64,000 nt of DNA from NCBI RefSeq assembly GCF_003688555.1, contig NZ_REFR01000009.1, positions 434,001 to 498,000 of the forward strand, read 5' to 3'. This DNA comes from Eilatimonas milleporae. GTDB taxonomy: Bacteria; Pseudomonadota; Alphaproteobacteria; Sphingomonadales; Kordiimonadaceae. Both the position numbers and the translations under genes were made by a program. Positions 43,907 through 52,578 of the stretch are shown one piece after another; within the stretch, counting starts at the first letter, position 1; the number at the start of each line of letters is the position of its first letter. The notes beneath the pieces were generated by a model. That model searched no databases and was not told the origin of the DNA. It saw only the letters and a list, made by a program, of their open reading frames with translations.

Positions 43907-45565
43907 ATGGCCCCGCGTGATCCGGATACCGTCCTGACCCTGTGTGATCTGCTGCTGGCCGCTGTCGCGGACGGGGCGGACCGGGATGCCGTGGTCTTCC
44001 CCGAGACCAGGCTCAGCTATGGTGCGCTTCTGGCCCGTGCACGGCGATGGGCGAAGGCCTTTATCGCGCTCGGTGTGCCGCAGGGGGGCCATGTCGGCCT
44101 TCTGATGACAACGCAGATGGATTTTGTCGAAGCGCTGTTCGGCGCCGCCCTTGCCGGCGCGGCGGTTGTTCCCATCAATGCGCGCTATGCCCCGGCCGAA
44201 CTGGCGTATCTGATTGAAAACGCCGACCTCAACACACTGGTGACCACGGACAAGGTGGCCGGCGCCGTCGATTTCGTCGGGCGTATCGGGGCGGCGTTTC
44301 CCGGACTTGACCGGTCAGGCGACGCCCGCCACCTGACCCTTGAACAGGCCCCCCGGCTCAACAATATCGTTGTGACGGGGACGGGCCGCTATCCCGGTTT
44401 CATACCGGAAGAAGCACTCGACGCTCTGACCGCCGGCGTCAGCGACGCCGATGTCGACGACCGGTGTGCCGCTGTCCGCCCCGACGATCTGGGACTTATT
44501 CTCTATACATCGGGCACCACGTCCAATCCCAAGGGATGCATGATCCCCCACAGGGCGATCACCTCGAACAGCCGCGCCCTGGGCCGGTACCGGTACCGGA
44601 TGACGGACAAGGACCGTTTCTGGTCGCCACTGCCCATTTTCCACATTGCCGGCATCCTGCCGATGATCGCCGTCTTCGATGTGGGCGGCGCCTATCTGAC
44701 CATCCCGCATTTCGAACCCGGCATCGCACTGGACATGCTGGAACGCGAACAGGCGACCATGGCCTATCCGTCCTTCGTCACCATCATGCAGGACCTGATC
44801 AATCATCCGCGTTTCGCCGGGACCGACCTGTCGCGCGTGCGGCTGATGAACTCGAACCTGGGCGTACAGCCGGCCGCGATCAAACAGGCGATCATGGACG
44901 CAATGCCCCACACCGTACAGGTAGGCACCTACGGTCTGACGGAAGCCTCCGGTACGGTCTGCACCAGCCGCCTTGACGACGATGTGGGCACCCGCACCTC
45001 GCGCCTCGGCGTGCCGCTCAGGGGCTGGGACCTCAGGATCGTTGACACCGACACGGGCCGGGACTGCGGACCGGACGAAAAGGGCGAAATCCTCATACGC
45101 GGCCCCGGCATGCTCAAAGGCTATTACCGTGATCCGGAAAAGACGGCGCAGTCCATCGACCCGGACGGCTGGCTGCATACGGGCGATCTCGGCTCTCTCG
45201 ATGCGGACGGACAGATCATGTTCCACGGCCGCACCAAGGACATGCTCAAGGTCGGCGGCGAGAATGTCGCGGCCGCCGAGATTGAAAATGTGCTGAACAC
45301 CCATCCGGCCGTGGAACTGGCCCAGGTCGTCGGCGCCCCCGACCCCCGCTATGTTGAGGTGGCGGCCGCTTTCATCAAACTGCATGACGGTGCCAGGGCC
45401 AGCGGAACAGACCTGATCGCCCACTGCGACGGCAAGCTCGCCCGTTTCAAGGTGCCGAGATATGTCCGGTTCGTCGACGACTGGCCCATGTCGACCAGCA
45501 AAATCCAGAAATTCAAACTCAGAGACAGGATCGCGGCGGAAATCACCGCCGCCGAGACCGGCTGA
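43907..45565 (+). CDS. AMP-forming acyl-CoA ligase
   Basis: A 552-residue ANL-family ligase. The phosphate-binding loop is LILYTSGTTSNPKG at about 190-203; VGTYGLTEASGTV, GWLHTGDLG and GRTKDMLKVGGENVAAAEIE are motifs of the family, and the C-terminal lysine lies in STSKIQKFKLRD. It would couple a carboxylic acid to CoA via an acyl-adenylate, an entry step to the CoA-dependent part of the pathway. The ATG at 43907 follows the ABM stop by 5 bases. The acid substrate is not predictable. Confidence 0.94.
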   Translation: MAPRDPDTVLTLCDLLLAAVADGADRDAVVFPETRLSYGALLARARRWAKAFIALGVPQGGHVGLLMTTQMDFVEALFGAALAGAAVVPINARYAPAELAYLIENADLNTLVTTDKVAGAVDFVGRIGAAFPGLDRSGDARHLTLEQAPRLNNIVVTGTGRYPGFIPEEALDALTAGVSDADVDDRCAAVRPDDLGLILYTSGTTSNPKGCMIPHRAITSNSRALGRYRYRMTDKDRFWSPLPIFHIAGILPMIAVFDVGGAYLTIPHFEPGIALDMLEREQATMAYPSFVTIMQDLINHPRFAGTDLSRVRLMNSNLGVQPAAIKQAIMDAMPHTVQVGTYGLTEASGTVCTSRLDDDVGTRTSRLGVPLRGWDLRIVDTDTGRDCGPDEKGEILIRGPGMLKGYYRDPEKTAQSIDPDGWLHTGDLGSLDADGQIMFHGRTKDMLKVGGENVAAAEIENVLNTHPAVELAQVVGAPDPRYVEVAAAFIKLHDGARASGTDLIAHCDGKLARFKVPRYVRFVDDWPMSTSKIQKFKLRDRIAAEITAAETG

Positions 45566-45621
45566 AACGGAAACGGCTGAAAGAAGCCGAAAAACAACAG
45601 GGGCACCGGAAAGGACGCACC

Positions 45622-45930
45622 ATGACCGCATTTGTCGCCAGGCTTGTCGTCAAACCCGAAAAACGCGGGGAGTTTGAGCGTCTTCAGACCGAACTGCGGT
45701 TGTTGACCCACGCGCATGAGCCCGAAACCCCCGTCTATGAACTGATCCAGTCGCGCGAGGATGAAAACACCTATCTCTGCATCGCCACCTTCACCAGTCA
45801 GGATGCCTTTGACCTGCACATGGGCACGGACTTCCACGACCGTCTGGCGCCGGCCATCCTCGACTGTCTGGCGGAGGATATGGATCTCGGCTTTTACAAC
45901 ATCATCGGCGAGGCAAAGCGCCAGCCTTGA
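45622..45930 (+). CDS. antibiotic biosynthesis monooxygenase (ABM) domain protein (second)
   Basis: A 102-residue relative of the 43608-43901 protein. TAFVARLVVKPEKRGEFERLQTELRLLTHAHEPET, then YELIQSREDENTYLCIATFTSQDAFDLHMGTDFH, have the same strand-helix-strand order. The pair may form a heterodimer or act on successive substrates (inference). It begins after GGAAAGGACGC and lies between the ligase and an SDR gene in one operon. Confidence 0.85.
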   Translation: MTAFVARLVVKPEKRGEFERLQTELRLLTHAHEPETPVYELIQSREDENTYLCIATFTSQDAFDLHMGTDFHDRLAPAILDCLAEDMDLGFYNIIGEAKRQP

Positions 45931-45954
45931 GAAAACATCGCCAAGGACACGGAT

Positions 45955-46773
45955 ATGACCGCATCCTCCCAACCTGCGATGCCGCGACTGGCCGGCAAGA
46001 CCGCCGTCATCATCGGCGCGGCGGGACGCGGCAATATGGGCGAGGTGATCGCGCGGCGGTTCGCGGCCGAGGGTGCGCATGTCACCGTCGCGGGCCGTCA
46101 CCGGCAACCGCTTGAAGACCTGGCCACCGATATTGGCGGCACATCGGCCCTGTGTGACATCACCCGCAAGGCGGATGTGGACCAGCTGTTCAGCGAGGCC
46201 GCCGCCCGCCACGGCCGCGTCGACATCGCGCTCAACGCCACCGGCTGGGGGCTGGTCAAACGGTTTGAAAAGACGACCGAGGACGAGCTGGACGCAATGC
46301 TCGCCCTGCAATTCAAGGGGCCGTTTTTCTTCCTCCAGGCCGCCGCCGCCACGATGAAGCAGACGGGCGGTGCCATCATCCAGATTTCGTCCGCGACCGC
46401 CACCGTGATGCTCAACCACCATGCCGCCTATATGGGCAGCAAGGCCGGGATCGATCACGTGGTGCGCTGCGTCGCCTATGAATACGGGCGCGACGGGATA
46501 CGCGCCAACTCGATCTCGCCGGGCTTTACGCAAACGCCGATGACGGCGGACGCCGCCGCCATGCCGGGCATGGTCGACGCCTTTGTGAAGGAATATCCCC
46601 TTGGCCGCATCGGCACCTCGGATGACATCGCGGCGGCGGCGGTCTTTCTGGCGTCCGACGAATGCTTCATGACCGGCCAGAATCTTCAGGTCAACGGCGG
46701 CCTGACCCTGCGGCGCAATCCGACACAGGCGGAAATCAACGCCGCCCTCGCCGCCGCGGTCCCTCAGGATTAA
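45955..46773 (+). CDS. short-chain dehydrogenase/reductase
   Basis: A 272-residue SDR. The cofactor loop VIIGAAGRGNMGEVIA is longer than the usual TGxxxGIG, and VAGRHRQP suggests NADP preference. AAYMGSKAGIDHV is the Tyr-x3-Lys helix. Ends in GGLTLRRNPTQAEINAALAAAV. Last gene of the ABM-ligase operon. Its stop codon shares bases with that of the oppositely oriented VOC gene (TTAA at 46770-46773). Substrate unknown. Confidence 0.9.
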   Translation: MTASSQPAMPRLAGKTAVIIGAAGRGNMGEVIARRFAAEGAHVTVAGRHRQPLEDLATDIGGTSALCDITRKADVDQLFSEAAARHGRVDIALNATGWGLVKRFEKTTEDELDAMLALQFKGPFFFLQAAAATMKQTGGAIIQISSATATVMLNHHAAYMGSKAGIDHVVRCVAYEYGRDGIRANSISPGFTQTPMTADAAAMPGMVDAFVKEYPLGRIGTSDDIAAAAVFLASDECFMTGQNLQVNGGLTLRRNPTQAEINAALAAAVPQD

Positions 46774-47327
46774 AGATCGATCGGGCGCAGCACACGAGCC
46801 CCGTCCCAGCCCGCCGCCTTGCGCGCCACAAATCCGTAAAACCGCCGCATGTCCGCTGTCGGTTCATAGAATTCCAGAAACATCCCGTAATCGGCGCGAC
46901 CGTCCATCATGACGAACCGGGTTCCGTCGTCCGTGGTCGCGTCAAGGGCGCAGGCCAGGCCGTCACCGGTGGTGCGCGCCACCGCCGCGTCCAGGTCCGT
47001 GACAAAAATTGCCGCATGATGCAGGCCGTGCTCACTTGCCGCGAACATGTCGCGCACGGCTGACGGTTCGTCGTCATGCTGGTGGATCAGCTCGATCATC
47101 AGGCCGCCCCACTGGCCGTAGGCGGAACTGTGATCGAACGCGGCATCACGCCCGCGATAGCGGCAGCGTGCCAGCGGAATATGGCTCAGCAGATAAAACG
47201 GCCCGGCGCCGAGCTCCGCGGCCGCCTTGTCCGCCATCCGGGCGATATCGGGGGCATGGTAAGCCAGTTGGACGACCCGGCCATAAGGCGTATCGCGCGG
47301 GATATCATGCGGATGCGGGCGAAACAT
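46770..47327 (-). CDS. VOC-family (glyoxalase/extradiol dioxygenase fold) protein (first)
   Basis: A 185-residue protein with two beta-alpha-beta-beta-beta units. VVQLAYHAPDIARMADKAAAELGAGPFYLL starts the first, GLMIELIHQHDDEPSA ends it, HHAAIFVTDLDAAVA starts the second, and YGMFLEFYEP ends it. The His and Glu positions (HAPDI, IELI, LHHAA, LEFYE) fit a metal site. I choose ATG 47327 because the longer open frame merely overlaps the neighbouring VOC gene, five bases upstream. Last gene of the long leftward operon starting at 53343. Could be a lyase, epimerase or ring-cleaving dioxygenase. Confidence 0.85.
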   Translation of the reverse strand: MFRPHPHDIPRDTPYGRVVQLAYHAPDIARMADKAAAELGAGPFYLLSHIPLARCRYRGRDAAFDHSSAYGQWGGLMIELIHQHDDEPSAVRDMFAASEHGLHHAAIFVTDLDAAVARTTGDGLACALDATTDDGTRFVMMDGRADYGMFLEFYEPTADMRRFYGFVARKAAGWDGARVLRPIDL

Positions 47328-47332
47328 CGCCC

Positions 47333-47878
47333 CTAGCCCGCCAGCGCGCTCGCATCCCGTAAGGGGTCCGTCCCGTCCCACGCTTCGCCCGCCGCGCGCA
47401 CGCGGGCGAAATAATTGTGGATGAACGGCAGGTCTTCCAGCACTTCGACCATGCAGCCAAGCGCGGGCGAGGTATCCACATAACAGAATTTCAGCGGCCC
47501 GAACGTCCCGCTTGAGGCGACTTCGAAACCAAGCCCCCGGTAGCGGGCCACTTCCGCCTCGTAATCCTCCACGATCACCGCGACATGGTGGAAACCGTCC
47601 CGGCCTTCGGGCACCAGATCCCGGTAACAGGACGGGGACTGGCAGTGTTGTTCGATCAGTTCCACATGAATGTCGCCGGCCTGTGCCAGCGCGGCCGAAA
47701 ATTCCACCGCCTGCGGCCGACCGCGATAAAGCGGCGTGCCCACCTGGGGCCGGTCCAGCACGAAAAACGGGCCGATGCCGAAGGTATCGGTCCAGTACCG
47801 CGCCGCTGCCTTCAAATCCCGCACCACATAGGCCATCTGAAGGATTTTGTGATTGGTCAGCGGATGCGGCGCGATCAT
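47333..47878 (-). CDS. VOC-family (glyoxalase/extradiol dioxygenase fold) protein (second)
   Basis: A 181-residue relative of its neighbour. HKILQMAYVVRDLKAAARYWTDTFGIGPFFVL opens the first unit, HVELIEQHCQSPSCY closes it, and FHHVAVIVEDYEAEVARYRGLGFE with CMVEVLEDL make the second. Start at 47878 follows GGAGGGATGCC. The two VOC genes are probably a duplication and may form a heterodimer. Located between the E2 gene and the first VOC gene in the operon. Confidence 0.86.
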   Translation of the reverse strand: MIAPHPLTNHKILQMAYVVRDLKAAARYWTDTFGIGPFFVLDRPQVGTPLYRGRPQAVEFSAALAQAGDIHVELIEQHCQSPSCYRDLVPEGRDGFHHVAVIVEDYEAEVARYRGLGFEVASSGTFGPLKFCYVDTSPALGCMVEVLEDLPFIHNYFARVRAAGEAWDGTDPLRDASALAG

Positions 47879-47889
47879 GGCATCCCTCC

Positions 47890-49194
47890 TTAAAGCGTCT
47901 CGGGCGCTTCGAGGGCCGCCGCCAGCGCCGCGAGGAAACGCCCGCCGAGCGCCCCGTCAATCGCCCGGTGATCGCAGGACAGGGTCAGCGCCATGACACT
48001 TTCAAACCGGCCGTCCTCGCGGGCGACACGCTCAATGCTGCCGGCCGCCAGAATGGCGCCCATGGGCGGGTTGATGACGGCGTCAAAACTCGTCACCCCG
48101 TACATACCCAGATTGGACAGGCTGAAGGTTCCGCCCTGAAATTCGTGCGGCGCCAGTTTTTCCGCCCGCGCACGCCCGGCCAGGTCCTGCATGGCCGCCG
48201 CGATCTCGGCCACCGGTTTCGCCTCGGCCCGGCGCACCACCGGCGTGACCAGCCCGCCCGGCACGGCAACCGCGACCGCAATGTCAGCATGGGCGAAACG
48301 GCGGATGGTATCGTCGACGAAGTGTACATTCACGTCGGGCACCTGTTGCAGGGCAACGGCGCACGCCTTGATCAGATAATCATTGATCGACGGCACCGTC
48401 CCGCCTGCATCCTTCAGGGTCTGCCGCCGGGCCAGAAGCGCATCAAGGCCGACCGTGCGGCGCAGGTAGAAATGCGGGATCGTCCGGTTCGCCTCGGACA
48501 GGCGTTTGGCGATCGCCCGGCGCATACCGCTCAGCTTGATCGTCTCAAAACTGTTTTCTTCGTCCGCCGCGTCGCCGTCCGCATTGGCCGCAAGGCCCTG
48601 CGCCTTGGCCGCCTGTTCCACATCCTGTAGGGAAAAGCGCCCGTTCCGGCCACTGCCGGTCACGTCCGTCAGGTCCACCCCCAGCGCCAGCGCCAGTTCC
48701 TTCGCCTTGGGCGACATCGAAATCCCTGCGGGCAACACCGCCTGCGGCGTGTCGGTTTTTGCGGGCGCGCCCTCCCCCAGCCCGTCCAGATCGAGCGCAT
48801 ATCCCCCCACCGGGTGGGCCTCTGCCGGGCCGTCCGCCGTTCCGGCAGCGGCCTCAGGCGCGTCGCCAGCCGGGCCGTCATCGACCCCGAACCCTGCATC
48901 GGCCGCCTTGAAATCGGCGACAAAGGCATCGACGGCGCCGTCAGGCACATCCTCGGGCGCGAAAACCGCGATCAGCGCCCCCACCTTGAACACATCGCCG
49001 TCCTCGCCGATCCGCCGGCGCAGCAGCCCGCTGTATTCCAGCTCCACCTCATTGGCGATCTTGTCGGTTTCGATCACCACCAGGATATCGCCCTTGTTGA
49101 CCGTCTGGCCCACCTCGGCATGCCACTCGCGGATGACCCCCTCTTCCATCTCGATGCCCCATTTGGGCATGGTGAAGGCTGTGATCTCGCTCAT
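47890..49194 (-). CDS. dihydrolipoamide acyltransferase (E2) of a 2-oxoacid dehydrogenase complex
   Basis: A 434-residue E2. The lipoyl domain spans residues 1-80, with the lipoylated Lys45 in IETDKIANEV. An E3/E1-binding (PSBD) segment SPKAKELALALGVDLTDVTGSGRNGRF follows at about 170-200, then the catalytic domain with SCDHRAIDGALGGRFL near the end. The start at 49194 follows AGGAAAACCCG; the longer open frame only overlaps the E1 beta gene. It transfers the acyl group from lipoamide to CoA. It belongs to a set with E1 beta and E1 alpha upstream; E3 is not in the window. Confidence 0.92.
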   Translation of the reverse strand: MSEITAFTMPKWGIEMEEGVIREWHAEVGQTVNKGDILVVIETDKIANEVELEYSGLLRRRIGEDGDVFKVGALIAVFAPEDVPDGAVDAFVADFKAADAGFGVDDGPAGDAPEAAAGTADGPAEAHPVGGYALDLDGLGEGAPAKTDTPQAVLPAGISMSPKAKELALALGVDLTDVTGSGRNGRFSLQDVEQAAKAQGLAANADGDAADEENSFETIKLSGMRRAIAKRLSEANRTIPHFYLRRTVGLDALLARRQTLKDAGGTVPSINDYLIKACAVALQQVPDVNVHFVDDTIRRFAHADIAVAVAVPGGLVTPVVRRAEAKPVAEIAAAMQDLAGRARAEKLAPHEFQGGTFSLSNLGMYGVTSFDAVINPPMGAILAAGSIERVAREDGRFESVMALTLSCDHRAIDGALGGRFLAALAAALEAPETL

Positions 49195-49205
49195 CGGGTT
49201 TTCCT

Positions 49206-50219
49206 CTACCGGTAGGCCGCGACGGTGCGCACCGCCGTGTCGATATGGGCCGGTCCCGGCACATAGGCACGCTCCAGCCCCTTGGAAAACGGCACCGGCG
49301 CATGGGGGGCCGTCACCTGCTGGACCGGTGCCTTCAACGACGAAAATCCGTGGCTTGCGATAAAGCCCGCAATGTCGGAAGCCACCGAACAGCGCGGCGG
49401 ACATTCGTCGACAATCACCACCCGGCCGGTTTTCTCGACGCTGTCCAGGATCGCGTCCTCATCCAGCGGACTGATGGTGCGCAGGTCCAAAAGATCGCAG
49501 CTGATACCGGCCTCAGCCAGGCCCGGCAGGGCCTTTTCGGCGAAAGTCACCATGCGGCCCATGGCGATGATCGTCACATCGTCCCCTTCGTTCAGCAGGG
49601 CCGCCTGTCCGAAGGGGACGGCATGGTCGCCTTCCGGTACCTCGCCCTTGCGGCCGTACATGGCCTTGTGTTCGAAAAAGACCACCGGGTCATCATCGCG
49701 GATCGCCGTGGTCAGAAGACCCTTGGCATCCGCCGGATTGGACGGCATCGCCACCTTCAGCCCCGGGACCGAGGTGATGATCTGATACATGGTCTGACTG
49801 TGCTGGGCCGCCATGTTCATGCCGGCGCCGTAGGGCACGCGGATCACCACCGGACAGGTCGCGCGGCCGCCCGACATATAGCGGAACTTGGCCGCCTGGT
49901 TCATGGTCTGATCCAGCGCCAGCCCCAGGAAATCCGCGAACATGATCTCCGCGACCCCACGCTTGCCGGCAAGGGACGCCCCCACGGCAAGGCCGACAAT
50001 GGTGTTTTCGGAAATCGGCGTGTCGATCACCCGGTCTTCGCCGAATTTCGGCAACAGGCCGGCGGTGACGCCGAAAATCCCGCCGGACGCCTCGCGCTCG
50101 CCCGAGGTGCCGCCGGCCCCGCCCGAGACATCCTCGCCGCAGACGAAAACACCGGGGTCGCGCGCCATCTCGCTGTGCAGAACCTCGTTCAGTGCCTCTC
50201 TGTAGGTTATGACTGGCAT
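49206..50219 (-). CDS. 2-oxoacid (pyruvate/acetoin-like) dehydrogenase E1 beta subunit
   Basis: A 337-residue transketolase-type subunit. YREALNEVLHSEMARDPGVFVCGEDV starts the family pattern; FGEDRVIDTPISENTIVGLAVGASLAG, IMFADFLGLALDQTMNQAAKFRYM and the C-terminal CDLLDLRTISPLDEDAI are typical. It pairs with the E1 alpha subunit ten bases upstream. An internal Gly/Ser-rich insertion (GGAGGTSGEREASGG) resembles acetoin-dehydrogenase-like members. It would decarboxylate a 2-oxo acid or cleave a diketone. Confidence 0.92.
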   Translation of the reverse strand: MPVITYREALNEVLHSEMARDPGVFVCGEDVSGGAGGTSGEREASGGIFGVTAGLLPKFGEDRVIDTPISENTIVGLAVGASLAGKRGVAEIMFADFLGLALDQTMNQAAKFRYMSGGRATCPVVIRVPYGAGMNMAAQHSQTMYQIITSVPGLKVAMPSNPADAKGLLTTAIRDDDPVVFFEHKAMYGRKGEVPEGDHAVPFGQAALLNEGDDVTIIAMGRMVTFAEKALPGLAEAGISCDLLDLRTISPLDEDAILDSVEKTGRVVIVDECPPRCSVASDIAGFIASHGFSSLKAPVQQVTAPHAPVPFSKGLERAYVPGPAHIDTAVRTVAAYR

Positions 50220-50228
50220 CGGGCGCTC

Positions 50229-51206
50229 CTACTGGTAAGACACGTAAACATCGGTGGTGATATCGTCGGCAGGCGGCATGGGCGCGGCCCGCGCCTCATC
50301 CACCGCCGTATCGATCAGGTTCAGGACTTCGGCGTCGATGGCGTCCAGCGCGGCCGCATCGAGGCTGCCGTCCGCCGCCACGCGGGCGCGGAAATTCTTC
50401 AGACAGTCCATGTCCTCGCGGTGGCGCTTGACCTCGTCCTTCGCCCGGTATTTCTGTGGATCGCCCTCAAAATGGCCGAAAAACCGGGTGGTGGTGAACT
50501 CAACCGTGCAAGGCCCCTTGCCGGCGCGGACATGGTCCAGCAATTCGGCCATGGTTTCATACACAGTGAAATAGTCGCAGCCGTCGGCCTTGACCGCCTT
50601 CATGCCGAACGCCGCCGACCGCCCGGCGATATCCTTCGACCCGACCGCATAGTCGGCGCCGGTGTGTTCCGAATAGCCGTTGTTCTCGATCACGAAAATG
50701 GCCGGCGCGTTGATGACCACCGCCATGTTCATGGCTTCCAGCACCGCACCCTGATTGACGGACCCGTCACCGCCGAAGGAGATGGCGACCCGGCCCTTGC
50801 CGTCCAGCTTGGCCGACAGCGCCGCGCCCACGGCCAGCGGACCGCCGGCGCCGACGATACCGTTCGCCCCCAGCATCCCCTTGGTAAAATCGGCGATATG
50901 CATCGAGCCGCCCTTGCCGTTGCACAGACCCGTCGCACGGCCGTAAATTTCCGCCATCATCGCCTTCACATCACAGCCCTTAGCAATGCAGTGGCCGTGT
51001 CCCCGGTGGGTCGAGACGATCATGTCGCTGTCGTCCAGATGGTCGCACACACCGACCGCGACCGCCTCCTGCCCCGAATACAGATGGGTGAAGCCAGCGA
51101 TCTCGCCGGTCATGATTTCCTTGTGCAGACGTTCCTCGAACTCGCGGATCGTCTTCATCTGACGATACGCCTCAAGCAACTGGTCGCGGCTGTATTGTGT
51201 GGCCAT
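50229..51206 (-). CDS. 2-oxoacid (pyruvate/acetoin-like) dehydrogenase E1 alpha subunit
   Basis: A 325-residue TPP enzyme subunit. The ThDP-binding motif runs from GGDGSVNQGAVLEAMNM to VFVIENN at about 155-185 (GDG at the start, NN at the end). GFTHLYSGQEAVAVGVCDHL and STHRGHGHCIAKGCD are family motifs. It is of the acetoin dehydrogenase/branched-chain E1 alpha length. Follows a Rieske oxygenase gene by 27 bases within the operon; the complex probably acts on an alpha-keto or diketone product of the oxygenase and SDR steps (inference). Confidence 0.92.
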   Translation of the reverse strand: MATQYSRDQLLEAYRQMKTIREFEERLHKEIMTGEIAGFTHLYSGQEAVAVGVCDHLDDSDMIVSTHRGHGHCIAKGCDVKAMMAEIYGRATGLCNGKGGSMHIADFTKGMLGANGIVGAGGPLAVGAALSAKLDGKGRVAISFGGDGSVNQGAVLEAMNMAVVINAPAIFVIENNGYSEHTGADYAVGSKDIAGRSAAFGMKAVKADGCDYFTVYETMAELLDHVRAGKGPCTVEFTTTRFFGHFEGDPQKYRAKDEVKRHREDMDCLKNFRARVAADGSLDAAALDAIDAEVLNLIDTAVDEARAAPMPPADDITTDVYVSYQ

Positions 51207-51233
51207 GGTCCTGTCCTGGGTTAGACCCCTCGC

Positions 51234-52574
51234 CTAAGACCCTTTGCGGGCATGAACGCCCGCAAGATAGTCTTCGAGTGTCTTGTGGAAATGACGGATG
51301 CGCAGTTCCTGCTCGCCGAGCCAAAGGCCCTGATATCCGACGCTGTTCATACCCTTCTGGACAAAGGGCAGATTATAGGCGTCCTGATTGATCACCAGGC
51401 CGAGCGAGGTCTCGCCATGCTTATACTGGCGGTGTTTGGGCCGCTCGTAAGCCTCCATGTCGAACTCGTTGTCCGGCAGCTCGAACATGTAATAGTCGAA
51501 CAGCATCTTGTTCGGGTCTTCCGGGTGCGGCCGCTGCCGGAACATCATCATGTCGTCCGCATGGACGTTCATGGTGATGTTGGGGAAGATCATGTAATGA
51601 TAATCGTCCGTCAGCTGGTCGTCGTTCAGGCGGGAATAATCCTTGCCCTGCGCCGCGCCGTTCTCGCGCTTGAACGTCTGCACCGCCTCCCGCACATCGT
51701 ATATCGATCCCTCATACGCGGCCGGGTCCATGCCGGCACCGCGCATCACCACCTTGATGGGCGGTGGAATCTCGGACGGTGAAATCACCCGCGGGCTCAG
51801 AACGCCAAAGGCGATCAGATAGCGGTTGTGGCGTTCGTAACAGTCGATCTGGATATCCAGATCGTCCAGATAATACAGAAGCTGCGGGTGAATGCCCTGC
51901 ACATGGTAGCTTTCGTTGAAGGCATCGACCGAGGCTTTCCAGTTGCAGTCCCATTCGACCGTCACCCACTCGGTCAGCACCATCCGGTCGAACCGGTAGG
52001 GGTCGAGATGCTCGGGAATGATCCCCAGATAGTCCCTGAGCGGCATTACATCCGGGTCCATGCTGAACCAGACGAAAGACCCCCATGTGTCACAGGGCAG
52101 CTCCGTCAGTCCGCCGCATTTGGGCGCCCCTTGGGGAAAGGTCTCGACATCCGGAATATCGAAAAAACGGCCGTCCAGACGGTACTGCCAGTTATGATAA
52201 TGGCAGCGTATGGCCTGATCCGCCTCCTTCGTCTGGTGCGCGCCGTGGACAAGCTGATTGCCCCGGTGCTGACACACATTGTAGAAGGCCTTCACCCCGC
52301 CGTCCCGCTGGCGGATAAGGAGAATACTCTCGTTTCCGATCTCGGTGACCATGTGGTTGCCGGGCTCGGGGATATCGGCCTCGCAGCAGCCGAGCAGCCA
52401 CACCTTGGTCCACATATGGTCCCATTCGCGCGCCATGTAATCGGCCGAGGTATAGCGTTCCTTGGGGATCAGGTCATAAGGCAGCTTCGGTTTCGGCGCC
52501 GCCTTCACCGGCGTGCCTTCCGACCCGCGGCGCCGTTTGGTGCGCTTGATCTTCTGTTCGCGGCGGACTTTCAT
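51234..52574 (-). CDS. Rieske non-heme iron oxygenase, alpha subunit (second)
   Basis: A 446-residue oxygenase. Rieske ligands are Cys101/His103 (CQHRGN) and Cys124/His127 (CHYHNW). The iron site has SVDAFNESYHVQGIH with His224 and His229. The first 25 residues are very basic (KVRREQKIKRTKRRR). It resembles the 56250-57611 protein through EWDxxWxxVWLL and the FYNVCxHRGN motif, so these two are paralogues; the 34506 oxygenase is more distant. No beta subunit is present. It follows the SDR gene by 4 bases. Confidence 0.92.
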   Translation of the reverse strand: MKVRREQKIKRTKRRRGSEGTPVKAAPKPKLPYDLIPKERYTSADYMAREWDHMWTKVWLLGCCEADIPEPGNHMVTEIGNESILLIRQRDGGVKAFYNVCQHRGNQLVHGAHQTKEADQAIRCHYHNWQYRLDGRFFDIPDVETFPQGAPKCGGLTELPCDTWGSFVWFSMDPDVMPLRDYLGIIPEHLDPYRFDRMVLTEWVTVEWDCNWKASVDAFNESYHVQGIHPQLLYYLDDLDIQIDCYERHNRYLIAFGVLSPRVISPSEIPPPIKVVMRGAGMDPAAYEGSIYDVREAVQTFKRENGAAQGKDYSRLNDDQLTDDYHYMIFPNITMNVHADDMMMFRQRPHPEDPNKMLFDYYMFELPDNEFDMEAYERPKHRQYKHGETSLGLVINQDAYNLPFVQKGMNSVGYQGLWLGEQELRIRHFHKTLEDYLAGVHARKGS

Positions 52575-52578
52575 CGGA

